This document shows, piece by piece, positions 7,859-14,589 of a DNA stretch of 42,172 nucleotides (the stretch's first letter is position 1; every line of letters begins with the position of its first letter). The DNA comes from Acidobacteriaceae bacterium (GTDB lineage Bacteria; Acidobacteriota; Terriglobia; Terriglobales; Acidobacteriaceae): NCBI GenBank assembly GCA_003140075.1, contig PLIO01000048.1, positions 1-42,172 on the forward strand, read 5' to 3'. The position numbers and the translations under genes were made by a program. The notes beneath the pieces were generated by a model. The model searched no databases. It saw only the letters and a list, made by a program, of their open reading frames with translations, and had not been told where the DNA came from.

Positions 7859-9016
7859 ATGGAGTCTATGCCGGTGGAAGCGGCCGTCGCGGTAGGAACC
7901 ATGGAGATCACGGTCAGCAAATTCGAATTGCTGCGGGAGTTGACCGCAACCCAGGGAGTGGTCGAGCGCAAGACCACCATTCCGATTCTGTCGAACTATT
8001 TATTCGAGGCTGCCGAGGGCAAGCTCTCGCTCACGGCAACCGACCTCGATCTAAGCCTTCGAACTTCTTGCGATGCGAAAGTGAAAAAAGAAGGCTCCTG
8101 CACCATTCCCGCCCGCAAACTGTATGACTACGTGAAGCTGCTGCCCGATGCCGATATCACGATCAAGTTGCTGGAGAATCATTGGGTCAGCATTCGTTGC
8201 GGCCGATCGAACACAAAAATGGTGGGCATGGCCAAGTCAAATTTCCCTAGCCTGCCGGTGTTTCCAACTACGGGAGTAGTGAAAATTCCCGGTGCGGTGT
8301 TGCGCGGATTGATTGCCCGTACCGGCTTCGCCATCTCCAGCGAAGAATCGCGCTACACGCTGAATGGCGCGCTGATGCTGCTGAAGCCCGAGTCGATCAC
8401 CATGGTTGCCACCGACGGTCATCGCCTGGCTCACTGCGAGCGCAGCGGAGAAAAATTTGAAGGTGTTTCCGGCGAGATGAAAACTCTCGTTCCCAAGAAA
8501 GCCATGGACGAACTTAAGTCCCTGCTCGATTCCACCGACGCCGAGACCGTCGAGTTCGCCAAAGACGAATCTACGCTTTTCTTTCGCATCGGTTCGCGCC
8601 TGCTCACTTCGCGCCAGCTGACAGGACAATTCCCCAACTTCGAAGCCGTTTTGCCCAAGGACAACAGCAAGAGCATCGCGCTGAACAGCGCCGATCTCAA
8701 CTCCGCAATTCTGCGCGTGGCGCAATTTGCCGACGAGCGCTCGCGTGCCGTGCGCCTCAAGCTGGAAAAAGGCGAAGTGAAACTTTCCGCGTCCTCCACC
8801 GAAGCCGGCGAGTCCGAGGATTCGATCGAAGCTCCCTATGACGGTGAAACCCTCACCATCGGCTTCAACGCTCAATACCTGGTCGACTTCCTCAAAGCCG
8901 CTGGCACCAGCGAGGTTCGCCTTGAACTGAAGGATTCCCAATCCGCCGGGCAGCTGCGGCCCGCCGAGGGCGACGACTATAAGTACCGGTATATCGTGAT
9001 GCCGATGAGAATTTGA
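7859..9016 (+). CDS. dnaN: DNA polymerase III subunit beta (sliding clamp)
   Basis: The ring-shaped processivity clamp of the replicative polymerase. The three clamp domains are recognisable: MEITVSKFELLRELTATQG with IPILSNYLFEA at the start, GRSNTKMVGMAKSNFPSLP in domain 1, ATDGHRLAHCERSG in domain 2, and the C-terminal peptide-binding pocket ending YIVMPMRI. About 372-386 aa depending on start. ATGs exist at 7859, 7868 and 7901. The last has AGGA five bases upstream and gives the canonical first residues MEITVSK, so it is probably the true start. It is downstream of dnaA, with its own AT-rich leader. Confidence 0.97.
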   Translation: MESMPVEAAVAVGTMEITVSKFELLRELTATQGVVERKTTIPILSNYLFEAAEGKLSLTATDLDLSLRTSCDAKVKKEGSCTIPARKLYDYVKLLPDADITIKLLENHWVSIRCGRSNTKMVGMAKSNFPSLPVFPTTGVVKIPGAVLRGLIARTGFAISSEESRYTLNGALMLLKPESITMVATDGHRLAHCERSGEKFEGVSGEMKTLVPKKAMDELKSLLDSTDAETVEFAKDESTLFFRIGSRLLTSRQLTGQFPNFEAVLPKDNSKSIALNSADLNSAILRVAQFADERSRAVRLKLEKGEVKLSASSTEAGESEDSIEAPYDGETLTIGFNAQYLVDFLKAAGTSEVRLELKDSQSAGQLRPAEGDDYKYRYIVMPMRI

Positions 9017-9186
9017 GTGCGTCACGGTTACGAATAAAGAATTGAAAAGGGCGCGGCTTCAGGCCCGCCGTCGTGTCTCTAAATGAAATAGTCGGGGCTT
9101 CAACACCGCGGACGAAACGCGTCACACTTGAACTTCCGCCCCTCCTGTCATAAATTGACGCAACCCGGTTTCGAAGGAGCTTTCTT

Positions 9187-9603
9187 ATGCTATCCGGTTT
9201 CAAAAAATTCATCCTGCGCGGTAATGTAGTGGATATGGCAGTCGGCGTCGTCATCGGTGCGGCTTTCGGCGGTGTGGTCACTGAGATGACCAAGGCTTTT
9301 CTAACGCCGTTAATCGCGTTGGTAGTCGGTAAGCCCGATTATTCGAAACTGAAATTTCTCGTTCGCGGCACTGAGTTCCCCATCGGCGAGTTCATCAACG
9401 CCTGTGTTTCGTTCCTCCTGATCGCCGCGGCAATCTATTTCTTCGTGGTCATCCCCGTCAACGCCCTCATCGCCCGCATGCACAAAGCCGACAAGCCCGC
9501 CGATCCCACCACTAAGAAGTGTCCCGAGTGCCTCAGCGAGATTCCCATCGACGCCCGCCGCTGCGCCCACTGTACCCAGCCGGTGCTGGGACGCGCTGCG
9601 TAA
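9187..9603 (+). CDS. mscL: Large-conductance mechanosensitive channel with C-terminal zinc ribbon
   Basis: MscL forms a pentameric pore that opens under membrane tension to release solutes on osmotic down-shock. The N-terminal amphipathic helix and first transmembrane helix (GFKKFILRGNVVDMAVGVVI) and the second helix (about residues 74-95, ending VVIPVNALIARM) are typical. The usual C-terminal helical bundle is replaced by a zinc-ribbon motif with Cys112, Cys115, Cys126 and Cys129 (CPEC...CAHC). AAGGAG lies before the ATG. The 170-bp gap from dnaN contains a 'gggc-ggcttcaggccc'-like repeat and no gene. Confidence 0.95.
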   Translation: MLSGFKKFILRGNVVDMAVGVVIGAAFGGVVTEMTKAFLTPLIALVVGKPDYSKLKFLVRGTEFPIGEFINACVSFLLIAAAIYFFVVIPVNALIARMHKADKPADPTTKKCPECLSEIPIDARRCAHCTQPVLGRAA

Positions 9604-9677
9604 ATGCGCCTGAGGTTTTTATGTGGGAACAGCCGCCCCCGGCTGTCCGCGGAGCGAAGCTCCGCAACGATTCGACC

Positions 9678-10181
9678 TTACCGTCCCTCATCCGCCGAAG
9701 GCCCGTACACCGACGGAACCGCCACTCCATTCAGTCGCAGATAAACTCCCAACTGTGCCCGATGATGGATTATGTGATTCATCACCATCCGCCGCAGCGC
9801 GCCAATCCGCGGACCGTCGTAAAACTTCTTTTCGCCGGCTGAGAGCGTCCAATTCTTCGACCAGTCCGCATCGCTGGTCGCGGCAATCCCCTTCCGCAAC
9901 TGCTCCACGTTCTTGTCGAATATCTCCAGCACGTGTTTCTGCGATTCCGCCACGAGTGGCTTCTGCCCGGGCGGCCGGTTGGCGAAGTCCAACGAATCTA
10001 CTTCGACCACTTTCACTCCCAACCCCGGCAGCTCCGCGACATGCCCCGCCAGCCGCCCCAGCCCCATCGATTTCTCATGCGGCTTCCACGCCAGCTTGTC
10101 CTCCGGAATGCGCTCCAGCGTCTTCCGCGCGCTCACCATCTCCTGATCGAATTCCGCCAACAACCCTTCACTCAATCCCAT
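9678..10181 (-). CDS. DinB-family (DUF664-like) putative metal-dependent protein
   Basis: A 167-aa four-helix-bundle protein of the DinB/YfiT type. Conserved histidines expected to bind a metal are visible: one in GRLAGHVAELPG (about residue 50) and the pair in MNHIIHHRAQLGVYLRLNG (about 135-141). Members include thiol-dependent transferases such as bacillithiol or mycothiol S-transferases; the substrate here is unknown. The ATG at 10181 has GAGGATGAG just upstream; the frame continues further upstream but through repeat-like sequence. It is convergent with mscL. Confidence 0.88.
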   Translation of the reverse strand: MGLSEGLLAEFDQEMVSARKTLERIPEDKLAWKPHEKSMGLGRLAGHVAELPGLGVKVVEVDSLDFANRPPGQKPLVAESQKHVLEIFDKNVEQLRKGIAATSDADWSKNWTLSAGEKKFYDGPRIGALRRMVMNHIIHHRAQLGVYLRLNGVAVPSVYGPSADEGR

Positions 10182-10690
10182 CTCATCCTCCTTAAGATTC
10201 TTCGACTTCGCACAATGCCGTGGGAAACCGCCCCCTCCGGATTCGCGCCGGGCAGGCTCTCGCTCGTCCGCGGAGCCGAGCTGGGCTCCCTCACTCTCGC
10301 CTTGGATGTACAGCAAAACCATTTCGCTTCGCGAAGTTTCTGAAGAGAGTTTGCCGGGAGAGGGTTCCACGCCCGGTGTGCCGATCTGTACCCACTAAGC
10401 CTCTGCCATCAGCCGTGCATCTTCCAATTCAGAGAGCAAAATCGTCGCAGAACATTACAAGCGTTCCACTATTACTAACCTGATGCGTTCCTGGCTGATG
10501 AATTTCCCAATTTCCGAAGTTCCACTTTCCATCAAACGCAAAGCAGTCGCAACGCCTGGAGCAGCAATCCATGCCGATTCCCTCCCACCCGTTAACTACC
10601 CAGATTCTTACAAATCCAGATTCCCTCCGTGGACCTCTGTGTCCTCCGTGCCCTCTGTGTTTACGTTTCTTCCTGGCTCCAAAAGGAAAA
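10182..10690. other. Non-coding gap with intergenic repeat fragments
   Basis: About 510 bp with no convincing gene. It contains 'ccgcggagc' and 'gccgggcaggctc' type fragments near 10240-10290. Near 10630-10670 there is a 'ctccgtggacctctgtgtcctccgtgccctctgtg' style repeat; a poorer copy follows hpnH at 640-672. Confidence 0.5.
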
Positions 10691-10710
10691 GGCGGCCCGC
10701 AAAGGCCGCC
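10691..10710 (-). terminator. Rho-independent terminator of the 10735-11121 gene
   Basis: Perfect 7-bp arms GGCGGCC (10691-10697) and GGCCGCC (10704-10710) with a 6-base loop. Read on the minus strand, they are followed by a T-rich run (ttttccttttgg). It lies 25 bp past the stop codon of the receiver-like gene. Confidence 0.7.
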
Positions 10711-10734
10711 CGATTCCTCAGAACTGAGAACTGT

Positions 10735-11121
10735 TTATTTTCCCGCGCCGGCTGCTGCTGCCATCAATCCCGCAATCTGCATTCCTTCAATCCGCGCCAG
10801 CACGTTCTCTATGCTCGCGCCGGTATCCGTGCAAGCATCCACATACGGATGCCGGCTGCCATCGGCGTGCATCACCAGTACCACCGTTTCGGCCTGCGCC
10901 TTTTTCACCGCATAAGGCAGATGATGCCGGTCATTCCTCGTCAGGCTCGGTCCCAACACCACCAAGTCGAAAGGGCCTTTCTTCAGCGCCTCCACTACCG
11001 CCTTGCGCCCCACGGCCTTCTCCACCGTGTGCCCGGCCTTCTCAAATGACGCCGCTGGAGCCGCCTGCGCCTCCGCATCCCCTTCACCGTAAAGAATCTT
11101 CAGCTTCGCTGCCTTCGCCAT
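10735..11121 (-). CDS. Degenerate response-regulator receiver (CheY-like) domain protein
   Basis: A 128-aa stand-alone protein whose alternating pattern fits a receiver fold: LKILYGEGDAEAQAAPAASF, then GPFDLVVLGPSL, then ETVVLVMHADG. The key residues of phosphorylation are missing. The Asp normally at the end of beta-3 (DLVLLD) is Gly in VVLGPS, the Thr/Ser after beta-4 is replaced by His/Ala, and no switch Lys is evident. It would thus be a pseudo-receiver acting by protein contact rather than phosphotransfer. No kinase or output domain is adjacent. ATG at 11121. Confidence 0.7.
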   Translation of the reverse strand: MAKAAKLKILYGEGDAEAQAAPAASFEKAGHTVEKAVGRKAVVEALKKGPFDLVVLGPSLTRNDRHHLPYAVKKAQAETVVLVMHADGSRHPYVDACTDTGASIENVLARIEGMQIAGLMAAAAGAGK

Positions 11122-11324
11122 GAGTCCCGTCCTTGCTCAGCACGCTCTTTCAGTGCTGGCAATGCCACGGTAGCAACCGCCCCGCCGCCTGAGAACGTCA
11201 CCGAAGACCAGCGACGAACGGGACCATCATCCGCCTCTATCCCTCCCAATCGAAAATCAGAATTCAAATCCCCTTCCCCTCGGCTCATTTCAGCGTTACA
11301 CTTCTCGCCCATAGGGGGTCTCCC

Positions 11325-11831
11325 ATGTTTCGCACGCATTTCGCCGCCGGCGCTCTCATTTTTCTTACCGCGGTTCCGCTTACGGCTGTCTGCTCCGCTC
11401 AGCAATCCGAGCCTTCCTCCACCGCCAGCTGCAACCTCGACGATGGCCGCCAGATCTACATTCGCTACAACGCCGTCACGCCGAAGAGCGAAAAAATTTC
11501 CAACGGCAAGCCCTGGACTCCGGGCGGCGCTCCCATGACCCTCTTCACCGAAGCCCAGCTCACCCTCGGCAGCTCCGCTATCCCGGTCGGCGCCTACACG
11601 GTTTATCCCATCCCCGCCAAAGACAAGTGGACTCTCGCCGTCAACAAAAACGTTACTGCCGGCTCCGCTTACGACGAGAAGCAGGACGTTGCCCGTTCTG
11701 CCATGGAGACCGATCAAATCGGCCAACCCTCAGAGGCGCTCGAAGTCGCCTTCGCCCACGTCGGCCCCCGATGCACGCTCCGCATCTACTTCGGCAAAAC
11801 CGCCTCCTTCGTCGACTTCATCGCCAAATAG
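11325..11831 (+). CDS. Secreted DUF2911 family protein
   Basis: 168 aa with an N-terminal signal peptide (residues 1-26, ending CSAQQ). The mature domain shows the DUF2911 pattern: YIRYNAVTPKSEKI, then GKPWTPGGAPMTLFTEAQL, then PVGAYTVYPIPAKDKWTLAV. The family is widespread in Bacteroidetes and Acidobacteria and has no established function; members are predicted periplasmic beta-rich proteins. It ends 23 bp before the next gene on the same strand, so the two probably form an operon. Confidence 0.88.
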   Translation: MFRTHFAAGALIFLTAVPLTAVCSAQQSEPSSTASCNLDDGRQIYIRYNAVTPKSEKISNGKPWTPGGAPMTLFTEAQLTLGSSAIPVGAYTVYPIPAKDKWTLAVNKNVTAGSAYDEKQDVARSAMETDQIGQPSEALEVAFAHVGPRCTLRIYFGKTASFVDFIAK

Positions 11832-11854
11832 CTCCCGTGCCGCGAAAATCCTTA

Positions 11855-13078
11855 ATGCGCTTTTTGTTGACCCTCGTTCTCGCCGCCTCCGCCCTGGCCC
11901 AGTCTGCGCCCCAAACTCATCCCTCCCGCACCACCGAAAGCCTTCGCGGCGCAAGCGCGGTCTCGCAGCAAATCGCCTGGGCCTCCGGCACGCACGGCAC
12001 CTACCTCCGCACCACGGACGCCGGCCGCACTTGGGTTCCCGCTCAAGTTCCCGGCGCTGAAGCGCTTGATTTCCGCGCCGTAGTCGCCTTCTCCGCCGAC
12101 GAAGCTTTTCTGATGTCCGCCGGTCCCGGCGATCAGTCCCGCATCTACCACACGGCCGACGCTGGCCAGCACTGGCAGCTGCAATTCACCAACACCAATC
12201 CCAAAGGATTTTTCGACTCCATGGTTTTCTGGAATCCAACCCACGGCCTCGTCCTCGGCGATCCCATCCCGGACGAAGCTGGCACACCCAAATTCGAACT
12301 CTTACTCACCACCGACGGCCAAACCTGGACACCGATTCCATCCGCTCAACTCCCGCCCGCTCTCGCAGGCGAAGGCGCATTCGCCGCCAGCAACAGCTGC
12401 CTCGCCATCCTTCCAAAGCTTGTTATCCCGAGCGAAGCGAGGGACCCTGGTCTCCCCAACGCCACCAAGGCTGCCGACACGTCTGCCACGTCGCCGGCAC
12501 AACCGTCGAAGGGCGACGCTTCAGCGCCGCGTAAGCTAGGCGAGGAAGGCGGGGCCTCAGCCCCTGAGATTGCCGACCTCAACATCTGGTTCGCCACCGG
12601 AGGCGGCGCTGCCCGCGTCTTCCACTCCTCCGACCGCGGCCGCACCTGGGAAGCCTTCGACACTCCCATCCTCCACGGGCCCGACTCCGCCGGAATCTTC
12701 TCCATCGCCTTCCGCGACCCGCTCCACGGCGTAATCGCCGGCGGCGATTACAAACTTCCCGAGCAGCACGGCCCCAATCTCGCCTTCACCACCGACGGCG
12801 GCAAAACCTGGGCTCTGTCCCAGATCTACCCTCAGTCCTATTACTCCGCTGTCGCCTATGATCGAAGAAGCAACGATCGCCGGGGCAATGATGGCCGCGA
12901 CAACGTCCGTCTGTTCATCGCCGGACCCAAGTTCGTCTACGACTTCCGCCCGCCGCAGAACCCCACTCGCATCAGTCCCCCGAAGAAATCCGGCATCCAA
13001 TTCAACGCCGTAAGCCCCTACCCCACCGGTGGAGCCCTTTTCGTCGGCCCCAACGGCTCCATCGCCATAATCCCCTGA
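11855..13078 (+). CDS. Secreted Ycf48/BNR-like beta-propeller protein with repeat-derived insert
   Basis: 407 aa starting at ATG 11855, which opens a signal peptide (MRFLLTLVLAASALAQ). The protein consists of sialidase/BNR-like blades: GTYLRTTDAGRTWVPAQVPG, RIYHTADAGQHWQLQF, RVFHSSDRGRTWEAF and LAFTTDGGKTWALSQ. This matches the Ycf48/photosystem-II-assembly-like propeller fold, common in non-photosynthetic secreted proteins of unknown role. Between blades, about residues 188-243 are low-complexity and read VIPSEARDPGLPN and GEEGGASAPE. The DNA there (12418-12570) looks like intergenic repeat that has become part of the coding frame. Confidence 0.85.
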   Translation: MRFLLTLVLAASALAQSAPQTHPSRTTESLRGASAVSQQIAWASGTHGTYLRTTDAGRTWVPAQVPGAEALDFRAVVAFSADEAFLMSAGPGDQSRIYHTADAGQHWQLQFTNTNPKGFFDSMVFWNPTHGLVLGDPIPDEAGTPKFELLLTTDGQTWTPIPSAQLPPALAGEGAFAASNSCLAILPKLVIPSEARDPGLPNATKAADTSATSPAQPSKGDASAPRKLGEEGGASAPEIADLNIWFATGGGAARVFHSSDRGRTWEAFDTPILHGPDSAGIFSIAFRDPLHGVIAGGDYKLPEQHGPNLAFTTDGGKTWALSQIYPQSYYSAVAYDRRSNDRRGNDGRDNVRLFIAGPKFVYDFRPPQNPTRISPPKKSGIQFNAVSPYPTGGALFVGPNGSIAIIP

Positions 13079-13246
13079 CCGATGTGGGGACAGCCGCCTC
13101 GGCTGTCCCGGCCTGAGCCTGCCTTGAGCGAGCGTAGCGAGTCGAAGGGGCGAAGCCCGGCCGCATCGAACCCGATCCCTCACTTTTCCCGCACCCCTAC
13201 CCAACCCTCCAACATCCAACCACAGGACCATGCTCTAAAGTTCCCT

Positions 13247-13708
13247 ATGTCGTCTCAATTCCATCCTTACAGGGCCACCAATTTGGAGTACACTCCTTGG
13301 AACCGATTTCCTAATATGTTCACGCCCCACCCCAACCTGGCTGACGACGTTAACGGCGCCATCGTCCAGTCGGAAATCGAAGGCGGCGTTTTTCTCCACG
13401 ATCTCCCGCCCTCCACCGTTCTCCACATCCAGACTCTTCACCATTGCTACACCGCCGTTCTGCTCGGCGGCAGCGACGCTCTCATCTCCGGCCATCCGGA
13501 ATTTTGTCCCAACCCAGTTCAAGTCGCCATCGCCGGATCCACCTGGGGAGGTTCCATGCTCAAGCTCCAATTCGTAGGACGCGGCATGCACCTCGAATTT
13601 CGCCACCCCGAATACGACACCCCCATCATCACCTCACCCATCCAGGAAATCCGCGACTTCCATCCGATTCCTGGCGTGCCTGCGGCGGTGGACTCGTTAA
13701 GCTTTTGA
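13247..13708 (+). CDS. Conserved hypothetical protein, about 153 aa
   Basis: A soluble protein with no signal peptide. I recall no functional name. The conserved-looking core runs from NGAIVQSEIEGG through VLHIQTLHHCYTAVL, SGHPEFCPNPVQVAIAGSTW and GGSMLKLQFVGRGMHLEF, a beta-rich layout found in short bacterial proteins of unknown role. Start choice is uncertain: ATG 13247 or ATG 13316; the upstream part of the frame (13082-13246) is repeat sequence and is excluded. Confidence 0.7.
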   Translation: MSSQFHPYRATNLEYTPWNRFPNMFTPHPNLADDVNGAIVQSEIEGGVFLHDLPPSTVLHIQTLHHCYTAVLLGGSDALISGHPEFCPNPVQVAIAGSTWGGSMLKLQFVGRGMHLEFRHPEYDTPIITSPIQEIRDFHPIPGVPAAVDSLSF

Positions 13709-13791
13709 GCGGGTGCCACTGCTTCTCCTGATTGCCTTCATATACTGAGCTACCCGCTGGATCGAGGAACTAAATCGAATCAGTCCGCCCA

Positions 13792-13820
13792 TTGACTTGC
13801 GCCGCCCAGCCCTCTACCAT
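13792..13820 (+). promoter_or_regulatory. Sigma-70-type promoter of the STAS gene
   Basis: TTGACT (13792-13797) and TACCAT (13815-13820) are separated by exactly 17 bases and lie 48 bp before the ATG at 13868. Confidence 0.6.
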
Positions 13821-13867
13821 TCCCGCCAAGGCGAAAGCCGGAAAGCGGAAGCCCGAAGCCGACTCCT

Positions 13868-14221
13868 ATGACCATCACCACCCGCGAAGTCAACCACGTC
13901 ACCATCGTCGACATCCACGGACGCATCACTCTCGGCGAAGAAACCGGCCTGCTCCGCGAGACCGTCCGCAACCTCATCGCCGAAGGCAAGAAAAAGATCG
14001 TCCTCAACCTCGCTCACGTCGATTACCTCGATTCCTCAGGCGTCGGCGAACTGGTCAGCAGCTTCACCACCGTCCGCAACTCCGGCGGCGACCTCAAACT
14101 CCTCGCGCTCACCAAGAAAGTGCACGACATCCTCAACGTCACCAAGCTCTACACCGTCTTCGACATCAAAGACGACGAATTCACCGCCGTAAAATCCTTC
14201 GACTACTTCTTCGCCAAGTAA
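13868..14221 (+). CDS. STAS-domain anti-sigma factor antagonist
   Basis: 117 aa and entirely one STAS domain (SpoIIAA/RsbV type). The strand-helix pattern VTIVDIHGRITLGEETGLLR leads to the phosphorylation loop LDSSGVGELV. Ser57 would be the residue modified by a partner-switching kinase. No anti-sigma kinase (SpoIIAB/RsbW) or phosphatase gene is next to it, so its partner must be encoded elsewhere. It has its own promoter. Confidence 0.93.
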   Translation: MTITTREVNHVTIVDIHGRITLGEETGLLRETVRNLIAEGKKKIVLNLAHVDYLDSSGVGELVSSFTTVRNSGGDLKLLALTKKVHDILNVTKLYTVFDIKDDEFTAVKSFDYFFAK

Positions 14222-14230
14222 ATAGGTTTT

Positions 14231-14287
14231 GTCATGCCGAGCGAAGCAGGATCGTCCAAAGATGATCCTGCGCAGTCGAAGCATCCC
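14231..14287 (-). repeat. Dispersed hairpin repeat, copy 1
   Basis: A 57-bp element with perfect 8-bp arms 14246-14253 and 14264-14271. On the minus strand it reads gggatgcttcgactgcg..., closely matching the element at 24255-24313. It lies just after the STAS gene. Confidence 0.75.
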
Positions 14288-14313
14288 TAAGCCCACCTGC
14301 GCGCCGTCCCTCG

Positions 14314-14466
14314 GGTAGTGGCTCAGTTTGAACAGCATTACATTTTGTCATTCCGAACCGGCGTTCTTTGCCGGTGAGGAATCTGCTGTTGGCCGGACCA
14401 AAGCAGATTCCTCGCGCGATAAAACTGCGCTTCGGAATGACAAACTTTTCAAACTGAGCCACTACC
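14314..14466. repeat. 153-bp nested inverted-repeat element (MITE-like)
   Basis: Three sets of perfect arms are nested: 19-bp outer arms 14314-14332/14448-14466 (ggtagtggctcagtttgaa), 14-bp arms 14344-14357/14431-14444, and 12-bp arms 14377-14388/14402-14413. The inner arms belong to the 'gtcattccgaa...gaggaatctgct' repeat family also seen in parB and near 26860. It contains no gene. A non-autonomous mobile element or a strong bidirectional hairpin are both possible. Confidence 0.75.
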
Positions 14467-14481
14467 ATCACTCAATATTCC

Positions 14482-14510
14482 TTGACGCTTCTCCCGTCCC
14501 CGAGTACTCT
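14482..14510 (+). promoter_or_regulatory. Putative promoter of the 875-aa gene
   Basis: TTGACG (14482-14487), a 17-base spacer and TACTCT (14505-14510), lying 79 bp before the GTG start at 14590. Confidence 0.5.
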
Positions 14511-14589
14511 ACTTTCGCTGATTTGTGCTGAGCCTTTCCTTCCCTCGGCCCGGCGTTCAATTCTCCAAGCCCGTCAGGAGTGTGCCTCG

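Noticed and set aside
13082..13246. N-terminal extension of the 13247 protein
   Set aside because: The extension is encoded by repeat sequence (ctgagcctgccttgagcgag type) and a better start exists downstream.
14482..14589. TTG start of the 875-aa protein
   Set aside because: It coincides with a promoter-like -35 and hides the signal peptide; GTG 14590 has an AGGAG site.
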